Source of the DNA: Taibaiella sp.
GTDB taxonomy: Bacteria; Bacteroidota; Bacteroidia; Chitinophagales; Chitinophagaceae
DNA: 64,000 nucleotides
Reading direction: 5' to 3'
Assembly (NCBI GenBank): GCA_013815385.1
Contig: JACDGL010000005.1
Coordinates: 162,117-226,116 of the forward strand
Shown here: positions 8,146 to 14,655 of the stretch, one piece after another
Position numbering within the stretch: the first letter of the stretch is position 1
Layout: each line of letters begins with the position of its first letter
Program-made: the position numbers and the translations under genes
Notes under the pieces: model-generated
Told to the model about the DNA's origin: nothing
Seen by the model: only the letters and a program-made list of their open reading frames with translations
Database searches by the model: none

Positions 8146-9861
8146 CTAATTATTAGAATCTCTCCTGTTAAATTTTTGTGAACCGCCCCTGCTTCCGGAT
8201 GGCTTGCTATCCCTGAAACTACGGCCTGGCCTTGCTTCCGGGCGTGCAGAAGGGCTGCCGCCGCTGCCTGAGCGTGCCTCGGCTTCTTCCAGCCGCACCT
8301 TGCGTTGCTTGAACTTTTTATTGCTCATAGCCTGCATTACATGGTCTGCAGCATCGGGTGGTACATTAAAGAAGCTACTCATATCCCTTACCGTTATCCT
8401 TTCTATAAGGTTGGCATCTATATCAGTTGACTCGACAATGAACTGTACCAGCTTTTGCGTGGTAAGGCCGTCCTTCTCCCCAATATTAATAAACAGGCGC
8501 ACTGACCTGCCGGGCCTGCGTTCCTTAGTTTCGTAACCGGCATTCAGGTCTTTGGCCTTCTGGTATATATCTATAGTTTCCCGTAGCTGCAACCATATAA
8601 GGCGGCGTATCAGCTCGTCCTTGTCCATAGCTTCAAAACGCTCGTGAATGCTGGCCTGGTATAGCTTGGCAAAATCGGTCTGCGGCTCTATGCTTTCTAT
8701 CTGATCAAGGAAATGGAACAGGCGCTTGCGCACTATCTCCGCACCATCAGGTATATCACTCAGGTGAAACTTCTGTTTTACCAGGCGTTCTATATGGCGG
8801 ATACCGGAAATTTCCTTTGGCGATACGATAGACATACAAATGCCCGACTTACCCGCACGCGCGGTACGGCCGCTACGGTGGGTATATACTTCAGGGTCAT
8901 CAGGCAGCTCGTAATTGATAACGTGTGTTATATCATTCACATCCAGGCCACGTGCAGCTACATCGGTAGCTACTATAGCCTGCAGGTTTTTGCTTTTAAA
9001 GCGCTCCATTACCTTGCTACGCATTTTCTGGTCCATATCGCCGTGCAGGGCGCTAACATGGTATCCCTGCTTCATCAGCTTTTCAGATACATCCTGTGCA
9101 TCCTGGCGCGTACGGGTAAATATGATACCATATATACCGGGCGTAAAGTCGAGCAGGCGCTGCAGGGTATCGAAACGATTGTGGTGATTGGTAACAAAAT
9201 ACTGGTGGTCTATATTTTCGTTGGTTACATTGGCAGCCGCTACCGATACTTCTTCCCACTTCTGCATAAAACGCTTGGCTATACCGCGCACTTCGTTTGA
9301 CATGGTGGCGGAGAACAGCCAGGTGTACTGGCGTTTGGGCGTACTCTTCAATATAAAATCAATATCCTCGCGGAAACCCATATTCAGCATCTCATCAGCC
9401 TCATCCAGCACTACGTACTGTACATTCTCCAGCGATAATGCCTTACGTTCCAGCAGGTCTATAAGTCGGCCGGGGGTAGCCACTATTATCTGCGGCTGCG
9501 CCTTTACTTCGCGCATCTGGCCGCTTATGGGTACACCACCATACACTGCTGTTATCTTAAGGCCGCGCATATGCTGGCCGTATTTTTTCAGCTCTTCCTG
9601 TATCTGCATACACAGTTCGCGGGTGGGGCTAAGTACCAGGCACTGTACGTGCTTTACGTTCACATCTGCATACTGCAACAGTGGCAGCCCGAATGCTGCT
9701 GTTTTTCCGGTGCCCGTTTGTGCCAGTCCTATTATATCTTTTGGTTCAGATAAGAGTAGAGGTATTACTTTTTGTTGTATAGGTGTTGGTGTTTCAAAAC
9801 CGAGGTCGGCTACGGCGCGTGTCAATTCTTCCCTTAACGGGAAAGATGAAAAAGAATTCAT
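8146..9861 (-). CDS. DEAD-box ATP-dependent RNA helicase with DbpA-type RNA-binding domain
   Basis: This 571-residue helicase shows the Q motif FETPTPIQQ, motif I AQTGTGKT (about 47-54), Ia PTRELCMQ, DEAD (about 153-156), SAT, and motif VI HRSGRTARAG. After the RecA-like domains there is a helical linker. A DbpA/CsdA-like RNA-binding domain follows (RLFINIGEKDGLTTQKLVQF to about residue 530), then a Gly/Ser/Arg-rich tail. It belongs to the CshA/DeaD group, which unwinds RNA in ribosome assembly and cold adaptation. It is transcribed alone; the gene-free repeat region lies upstream. Which CshA or DeaD paralogue it is cannot be settled here. Confidence 0.94.
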   Translation of the reverse strand: MNSFSSFPLREELTRAVADLGFETPTPIQQKVIPLLLSEPKDIIGLAQTGTGKTAAFGLPLLQYADVNVKHVQCLVLSPTRELCMQIQEELKKYGQHMRGLKITAVYGGVPISGQMREVKAQPQIIVATPGRLIDLLERKALSLENVQYVVLDEADEMLNMGFREDIDFILKSTPKRQYTWLFSATMSNEVRGIAKRFMQKWEEVSVAAANVTNENIDHQYFVTNHHNRFDTLQRLLDFTPGIYGIIFTRTRQDAQDVSEKLMKQGYHVSALHGDMDQKMRSKVMERFKSKNLQAIVATDVAARGLDVNDITHVINYELPDDPEVYTHRSGRTARAGKSGICMSIVSPKEISGIRHIERLVKQKFHLSDIPDGAEIVRKRLFHFLDQIESIEPQTDFAKLYQASIHERFEAMDKDELIRRLIWLQLRETIDIYQKAKDLNAGYETKERRPGRSVRLFINIGEKDGLTTQKLVQFIVESTDIDANLIERITVRDMSSFFNVPPDAADHVMQAMSNKKFKQRKVRLEEAEARSGSGGSPSARPEARPGRSFRDSKPSGSRGGSQKFNRRDSNN

Positions 9862-9976
9862 TAATTAAGAACTTTTAAATATTAAAATGAGCGGCAAAGG
9901 TACGGGAATAAAATTTAATGGATGCTATCGGTGGTCAGTTGTCGAATCTTTAGCCTTTCTTTAAGAAACAACGGAC

Positions 9977-10116
9977 AATGTTACATTCTTATAAAAAATG
10001 TTTTGGGACATTGGAGAGGATGGATGGGCTGAAAGCTGCTACTTACCTATCTTATTCCTTTTTTCAAAATGTTACATAATGTCGCATTACTTCCTATGGT
10101 GCATTAATGCCCGGTT
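9977..10116 (+). repeat. 140-base diverged direct repeat, copy 1
   Basis: It starts at AATGTTACATTC and ends at GCCCGGTT, and matches copy 2 at 10178-10317 at roughly four of five positions by eye, with a period of 201 bases. Conserved blocks are TGTTTTGGGACATT, TGAAAGCTGCTACT and TTTTTTCAAAATGT. The element has no ORF. It may be a decayed duplication or a structured non-coding element. Confidence 0.75.
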
Positions 10117-10177
10117 GGTATTGCGTTCCTATCAATCAGATGATGGATACCTGCCTTTTTAAGAACTAGATGGAGTG

Positions 10178-10317
10178 AATGTTACATTCCTGTAAACAAT
10201 GTTTTGGGACATTTGGGAGGAGCGAGTGGGTGAAAGCTGCTACTGCCAATCTTATTCTAATTTTTCAAAATGTCACATTATGTCCCATTACTTCCCATGG
10301 TGCATTGGTGCCCGGTT
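10178..10317 (+). repeat. 140-base diverged direct repeat, copy 2
   Basis: This is the second copy of the element at 9977-10116. In this copy GGGACAT near the start can pair with ATGTCCC near the end (TTATGTCCCATTA), giving a possible long-range stem. The matching arm in copy 1 is ATGTCGC, so the pairing is not fully preserved there. Confidence 0.75.
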
Positions 10318-10451
10318 TTCTCTTTGGATCTGCAATTCAAAAAGGGTATAAGGGTATCCATGTATCATGGCAAGATACGGTGCAGGAGGAGGGTTTTCCA
10401 AAAAGAGATATCCACATTTTTCGCCGTTGGGATAGTATTCTGTGTGTAGTG

Positions 10452-10648
10452 CTCGTGTTATTGCGAGGTTGCTTCGTCGCAAAGCCTCCTCGCAATGACG
10501 TTGTGTGTTTATGTTGTGTATCCGTGTTGTCCTTACTTTTTTGCTTGCCCAAAAAAGTAACAAAAAAAGGCAGCAGGCCAGCGATTACCGCTTGCTGCCT
10601 GCGGGGAGCCCTGATGGGGCTGGGGTGCTGCTGTGGTACCGGGCTTTG
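10452..10648 (+). repeat. 197-base tandem repeat, unit 1
   Basis: The unit starts CTCGTGTTA and is repeated at 10649 with only a handful of differences. It holds three inverted repeats. The first is TTGCGAGG...CCTCGCAA enclosing the GCTTCGTCGCAAAGC core, which is the reverse complement of the widespread bacterial palindrome GTCATTGCGAGGAGG...CGACGAAGCAA. The second is TTACTTTTTT-GCTTGCCC-AAAAAAGTAA. The third is GGCAGCA...TGCTGCC. Confidence 0.9.
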
Positions 10649-10845
10649 CTCGTGTTATAGCGAGGTTGCTTCGTCGCAAAGCCTCCTCGCAAGGACGTTG
10701 TGGGTTTATGTTATGTGTTCGTGTTGTCCTTACTTTTTTGCTTGCCCAAAAAAGTAACAAAAAAAGGCAGCAGGCCAGCGATTACCGCTTGCTGCCTGCG
10801 GGGAGCCCTGATGGGGCTGGGGTGCTGCTGTGGTGCCGGGCTTTT
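10649..10845 (+). repeat. 197-base tandem repeat, unit 2
   Basis: Nearly identical to unit 1, with the same three hairpins. Differences sit mainly around the first palindrome and in the GTGTGTTTATGTTGTG/GTGGGTTTATGTTATG segment. Confidence 0.9.
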
Positions 10846-10914
10846 CTCGTGTTATGGCGAGGTTGCTTCGTCGCAAAGCCTCCTCGCAAGGACGTTGTGG
10901 GTTTATGTTATGTG
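10846..10914 (+). repeat. 197-base tandem repeat, partial unit 3
   Basis: Only the first 69 bases are present: the GCGAGG...CCTCGC palindrome and the following GACGTTGTGGGTTTATG. The match to unit 2 stops after GTTATGTG. Confidence 0.88.
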
Positions 10915-10943
10915 CCGTGCTAAAACTGGAGTGGTGTAACTTC

Positions 10944-10990
10944 GCAAATCAGGAGATTTGCTTTCCTCTGCGACGTAGTGAAACACTACG
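10944..10990 (+). repeat. Two-hairpin element after the tandem repeats
   Basis: Two short perfect hairpins lie in a row: GCAAATC-agga-GATTTGC (10944-10961) and CGTAGTG-aaa-CACTACG (10974-10990). GC-rich sequence CCGAGCGGGGGCTT follows. No T-run follows, so it does not look like a terminator. It may be another dispersed repeat of this genome. Confidence 0.55.
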
Positions 10991-11172
10991 CCGAGCGGGG
11001 GCTTGTCTTTGCGCACCCAATCAGCACGAACATTATTAATAGTAGAAGGATAGGGTATCTCGTTTATTTTGAATAGGATAGTGAGTAAAATATATACCGG
11101 TAAATTAATCCATTTTAACAATATATGTCTTATACTTGTTATTGAAATATACCTCACCCACAACAATACCTT

Positions 11173-12711
11173 ATGAAAAAAACCATCTACATCCTGTTAG
11201 CGGGCCTGTGCGGCGTGCTTACAGCCAATGCGCAGCTACACAGCAGCACTCCCCCACACGACCACCAGTATTATAAAAACGTAGTAAGGCAGATACAGCA
11301 GCAACAGCAGGCAGCAATGCCTTCCTTCCAATCGCGTTTTGCGCGTACTACCACTACTTACGAACGTATAAAGGCTATTAGCAATTATAACGTTGCAGCC
11401 CTGCCCTCCGGCATCAATGATTCTACCCGTTATTTGTATACGGGAGGCGGTTCTCAGTTCGATTTCAGCGGTATGGATTATATGTCTGTATGGCAGTTTG
11501 GCAGCTTTATACCTTATGGTTACGGCTCCAATGTAGCTAAGGTCAACCATTACTATGTACCGGCGGTGTATTGCGATACAGCGCTGATCTATAACGCCTA
11601 CTACAGCCCCTTCCACTTTTATGATAAACGGTATATTACCTACGACAGCAACTATTGCGTTACTAATTTTGCAGACCTGTATACGCAAGACTCTACGACA
11701 GGATACCCGGAAAGTAGGTTCATCAATAAGTTCGATGCAAATTCTTATCTCACTGAAACTTATACCTTCTCCTGGAGCTACGGTGTATGGGATACATTTG
11801 AGCACCGCATATTTGTTTATGACATTAACCACCATGTAATAAAAGACAGCTGCGGTGGATATGACCCTCTTGCCAGCACATGGACGGCTGTCTCTAAGTG
11901 GCTATATAGCTATAATACGTATGGCCGCATAGCCATAGCTACCAATTTTCAATACAATAGTACCACAGCTACCTGGGATAGTATCAATTTATCTAAATAT
12001 ACCTACAACACAGATACCCTTTTGCAAACCACTACTATGTATAGCGTACCCTATACAGGTACAGGCCCTTTACAAAAGAACTTCCATGATTCCAGCGTGT
12101 ATGTAAGCGGCTCACCAATAACTTCTTATGAGGTACAGCAGAGCTACTTTGATAACCAGGTGTTTACCACTGATATTTTCAAGAAGCACTTCAACGCCCT
12201 GGGCCTTCCCGACTCACTTTATATAACTGAATATGACAGCGCTAACAACGTAACACAGGGTACAAAAACATACTATACATACGACTCTTATAATAATCCT
12301 ACGTATGCTTACTCAAATAATATAGATACTTCTCGCCATCCCTGGGCTTATAATACTACCCTGGATGTAAAGATCACTTACTACTACGAAACCTTTACCC
12401 CCGGGCCGTTGTGGGTAAAGCATGCGCATGGCACAGGTATAGCTACAGTTGAAGTACAAAACAATATGAAAGTATATCCAAACCCAGCCACAGATGAAAT
12501 AAGTGTAGAGTTGCCAGATATGGTGAAGGGTACCGTAGTAAACATTAATATCTACAACCTGCTGGGCCAGCCTGTGCTAACGGAACGCCTGCCCTGGATG
12601 AGCACTGTACACCAGGTATCGCTCGGTGGGCTTATACCCGGCACCTACCAGGTGATAATACAGGACCAGGGCAATAAAGACATGTACCGGAAAAATGTGG
12701 TAAAAAGATAG
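11173..12711 (+). CDS. Secreted T9SS type A sorting-domain protein of unknown function
   Basis: This 512-residue protein has a signal peptide (MKKTIYILLAGLCGVLTANAQ) and ends in a classical T9SS type A sorting domain of about 80 residues: KVYPNPATDEISVELP, INIYNLLGQPVL, LIPGTYQVIIQD and a basic C-terminus. The long middle region is rich in Tyr, Thr, Ser and Asn and has recurring Y-x-Y/W-x-Y strands such as TYTFSWSYGVWDTFEHR, suggesting beta-rich repeats. I do not recognise a named domain. It would be exported by Sec, passed through T9SS, and then released or anchored at the surface. No partner gene is adjacent. Confidence 0.88.
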   Translation: MKKTIYILLAGLCGVLTANAQLHSSTPPHDHQYYKNVVRQIQQQQQAAMPSFQSRFARTTTTYERIKAISNYNVAALPSGINDSTRYLYTGGGSQFDFSGMDYMSVWQFGSFIPYGYGSNVAKVNHYYVPAVYCDTALIYNAYYSPFHFYDKRYITYDSNYCVTNFADLYTQDSTTGYPESRFINKFDANSYLTETYTFSWSYGVWDTFEHRIFVYDINHHVIKDSCGGYDPLASTWTAVSKWLYSYNTYGRIAIATNFQYNSTTATWDSINLSKYTYNTDTLLQTTTMYSVPYTGTGPLQKNFHDSSVYVSGSPITSYEVQQSYFDNQVFTTDIFKKHFNALGLPDSLYITEYDSANNVTQGTKTYYTYDSYNNPTYAYSNNIDTSRHPWAYNTTLDVKITYYYETFTPGPLWVKHAHGTGIATVEVQNNMKVYPNPATDEISVELPDMVKGTVVNINIYNLLGQPVLTERLPWMSTVHQVSLGGLIPGTYQVIIQDQGNKDMYRKNVVKR

Positions 12712-12737
12712 GGCTATTTATAGTAACAAAAATTGGG

Positions 12738-12766
12738 GCGGCTGTGGAAGTAAATTCCTGAGCCGC
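12738..12766 (+). terminator. Probable terminator after the T9SS gene
   Basis: The stem GCGGCT...AGCCGC is followed by TTTCTTTCTT, 26 bases after the stop codon. The loop is long (17 bases), so it is weak. Confidence 0.45.
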
Positions 12767-12846
12767 TTTCTTTCTTATAATTATTGTATACATATAGCCC
12801 TATAAGCTATACTTATTATAATAATTAGAAATAAATAGTACTTTTG

Positions 12847-12859
12847 CTAACAACGTTAG
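12847..12859 (+). promoter_or_regulatory. Putative TetR-family operator (autoregulation)
   Basis: The perfect palindrome CTAAC-AAC-GTTAG is followed by GAAATATAACAATG, whose ATG is the start codon of the TetR gene. TACTTTTG, a match to TAnnTTTG, lies at 12839-12846 just before it. A closely similar block lies upstream of yceI at 13495. Binding here would cover the transcription start and ribosome-binding area. Confidence 0.6.
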
Positions 12860-12870
12860 GAAATATAACA

Positions 12871-13473
12871 ATGGGCATTACAGAACGCAGGCAAAGGCAA
12901 AAAGAAGAGGTTCGCGCCTCTATACTTAGCGCTGCCTGGCAGTTGGTGAGTACAGAGGGCTGGCAGGCCATGTCTATAAGAAAGATAGCGGATGCCATAG
13001 AGTACAGCGTACCGGTGATCTATGACCACTTTGAGAATAAGGAAGCTATACTGCTCGAATTTACAAAGCAGGGCTTCCGGCTGCTGAATGATACCATTAA
13101 GAAGGCAACAGCACCCTATACAGAGCCCGAAGCCCAAATAGAAGCAATAGCATATGCCTACTGGAACTTTGCCTTTGATAACAACGAATATTACCAGCTT
13201 ATGTATGGCATGGGCCTGCCTGGCTGCGATACGGTAGCACAGATAAGCGAGCTGAAAGATTTTACCGGGTTAGTAATGGACCCCATAAACCGGATGATGG
13301 AAAAGAGTGGTAACAAAGACGCAGAAGCCTTTTTAAAACTGCATACCTTCTGGTCTATGCTTCATGGCATGGTTTCTATCAATATGATGAACAAGGGCAA
13401 TAGCCGCGATGAACTGAATATGATGGTACTAAAGGATTTTATAAAGGGTTTTATATCGGGTATAAAAGTCTGA
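12871..13473 (+). CDS. TetR/AcrR-family transcriptional regulator
   Basis: The protein has 200 residues from the ATG at 12871; the frame is open to a TTG at 12844, but that start would lie in the operator. The N-terminal helix-turn-helix reads ILSAAWQLVSTEGWQAMSIRKIADAIEYSVPVIYDHFENKEAILLEF in overall form, with the recognition helix near residues 38-50. The C-terminal helical domain would bind an unknown ligand. It sits 84 bases before the yceI gene on the same strand. Both have the same operator-like motif, so it probably represses itself and yceI. Confidence 0.88.
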   Translation: MGITERRQRQKEEVRASILSAAWQLVSTEGWQAMSIRKIADAIEYSVPVIYDHFENKEAILLEFTKQGFRLLNDTIKKATAPYTEPEAQIEAIAYAYWNFAFDNNEYYQLMYGMGLPGCDTVAQISELKDFTGLVMDPINRMMEKSGNKDAEAFLKLHTFWSMLHGMVSINMMNKGNSRDELNMMVLKDFIKGFISGIKV

Positions 13474-13494
13474 TCTATTTTTTTGGCGATAAAA

Positions 13495-13507
13495 TTAACA
13501 CTGTTAG
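13495..13507 (+). promoter_or_regulatory. Second putative TetR operator, upstream of yceI
   Basis: TTAAC-ACT-GTTAG is followed by GAAATATAATAATG. Compared with the block at 12847-12873, the run TAACAnnGTTAGGAAATATAA is the same apart from the two spacer bases. A T-rich -7-like stretch (TATTTTTTTG) lies about 10 bases upstream. The yceI start codon is 50 bases downstream. Confidence 0.6.
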
Positions 13508-13557
13508 GAAATATAATAATGATAATACAATTTAACATAGACTAAAAAAAAACAATC

Positions 13558-14112
13558 ATGGTAACAACAAAATGGGCTTTAGACCCCACACATTCTGAGA
13601 TCCAGTTTAAGGTAAAGCACCTGATGATCTCTAAAGTAACAGGACAGTTCCAGAAATTTGATGCGAGCATTGAAACAGAAGGTGATGACCTGAGCACTGC
13701 AAAGATATCCTTTAGCGCAGAGGTGAATTCCATCTCAACCAACAATGAGCAGCGCGATGCGCACCTGAAGACAGGTGATTTCTTTGATGCTGAAAACCAC
13801 CCGCAATTAACTTTTGTAAGCAGCAACCTGGAAAAAATTGACGACGAGAACTACAAGATGCATGGCACGCTTACAATGCGCGGCGCCAGCAAAGAAATAA
13901 CCCTGGATGTAGAATTTGGCGGTATGATGCAGGACCCATGGGGCAACACACGCGTAGGCTTCACCATAAGCGGTAAGATAAACCGGAAGGACTATGGCGT
14001 AAGCTTTGGCTTGCTGGCCGAAACCGCAAGTGTAATGGTGAGTGATGAAGTAGGACTACACGCACAGGCTGAGTTTGTAAAGGTAACAGCGCCTGTAGCA
14101 GCTATGGCATAA
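13558..14112 (+). CDS. YceI-family lipid-binding-like protein
   Basis: This 184-residue lipocalin-like protein has the YceI opening WALDPTHSEIQFKVKHLMISKVTGQF, the middle AHLKTGDFFDAENHPQLTFVS, and the end GFTISGKINRKDYGVSF. YceI proteins bind isoprenoid or other amphiphilic chains. There is no signal peptide, so this one should be cytoplasmic, unlike E. coli YceI. It follows the TetR gene and shares its operator motif, which suggests induction by whatever the TetR protein binds. Confidence 0.92.
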   Translation: MVTTKWALDPTHSEIQFKVKHLMISKVTGQFQKFDASIETEGDDLSTAKISFSAEVNSISTNNEQRDAHLKTGDFFDAENHPQLTFVSSNLEKIDDENYKMHGTLTMRGASKEITLDVEFGGMMQDPWGNTRVGFTISGKINRKDYGVSFGLLAETASVMVSDEVGLHAQAEFVKVTAPVAAMA

Positions 14113-14142
14113 CCTACTGATCCGATCTCTTTATTATAAAAA

Positions 14143-14168
14143 GGGCTGACCATATGGTCAGCCCTTTT
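14143..14168. terminator. Bidirectional terminator between yceI and the convergent 127-residue gene
   Basis: The perfect hairpin GGGCTGACCATATGGTCAGCCC is flanked by AAAAA on the left and TTTTAT on the right. It can stop transcription in both directions. Confidence 0.85.
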
Positions 14169-14196
14169 ATAGTCCGGTTCATAAAACCTGTGCTAA

Positions 14197-14580
14197 CTAG
14201 TTGTTGGTAAAATATTCCCTAACAAAAGCATGCTCCTGGTTCTCAGTCATCTTATCGGTCTGCTGTACGTCAATTTTTGTATGCGCGTAATGCGGGTCAG
14301 CCCTTAGCAAATTGAACAACTCCACTTTGGCATTAGTAGGACCAAAAAGGATCACCTTATCATAGGTCTTAATAATGGCTCCCAATCGCTTATAATACTC
14401 TGCCTGGCGGTGCTGCTCTTTATTATGCATCAGTCCTTCGCTCTTACTGAAGCTCTGTTCTTTTTCCTCGTGCGTAAAAGCAGATGCTATCGTTTTTGTT
14501 TCGATAGGATCGGTCGTAAACTCCATAATGTGCGCACTTGCATGATCCATCCAGATGCCTAAATTCTTTGTTGCTGTCAT
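14197..14580 (-). CDS. Conserved protein of unknown function (eRF1-like fold suspected)
   Basis: This 127-residue soluble protein opens NLGIWMDHASAHIMEF. It has a middle segment KVILFGPTNAKVELFNLLRAD and the end KMTENQEHAFVREYF. The alternation of an IWMDHxxA strand, a long charged stretch and a VILFGP strand resembles the small bacterial proteins related to archaeal/eukaryotic release-factor domains, sometimes called translational machinery proteins. I cannot confirm that assignment. It stands alone between a terminator and the OmpA gene, on the minus strand, and converges on yceI. Confidence 0.75.
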   Translation of the reverse strand: MTATKNLGIWMDHASAHIMEFTTDPIETKTIASAFTHEEKEQSFSKSEGLMHNKEQHRQAEYYKRLGAIIKTYDKVILFGPTNAKVELFNLLRADPHYAHTKIDVQQTDKMTENQEHAFVREYFTNN

Positions 14581-14655
14581 TTTCCTATTATGCTGTTATC
14601 TCTAAATATATGCTTATTCCCCCACGCTTCGCGAAACAGGGTATTTATTTAACAA

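Larger units (their letters stand above)
9862..11172. other. Gene-free repeat-rich region of 1.3 kb
   Basis: I find no convincing gene on either strand. The open frames here (for example 10179-10757 on +) run through tandem repeats and have low-complexity translations. The region holds the DEAD-box promoter, two diverged 140-base repeats, two and a third copies of a 197-base tandem repeat, and a two-hairpin element. The sequence before the T9SS gene at 11173 is AT-rich and probably holds its promoter. Confidence 0.8.

Noticed and set aside
9977..10317. GTTACAT-type sequences in the 140-base repeats as further regulon sites
   Set aside because: They hold GTTACATAAT and GTTACATTC but lack the second box at 12 bases and the -7 element at 21 bases, and no gene stands at the right distance.
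10179..10757. 192-codon open frame on + in the repeat region
   Set aside because: It runs through two units of the 197-base tandem repeat, its translation repeats itself, and it has low-complexity Cys/Val text with no homologous look. It is a by-product of the repeats.
10452..10914. Possible CRISPR array
   Set aside because: The period is 197 bases, the whole unit is repeated rather than a short repeat with differing spacers, and no cas gene is present.
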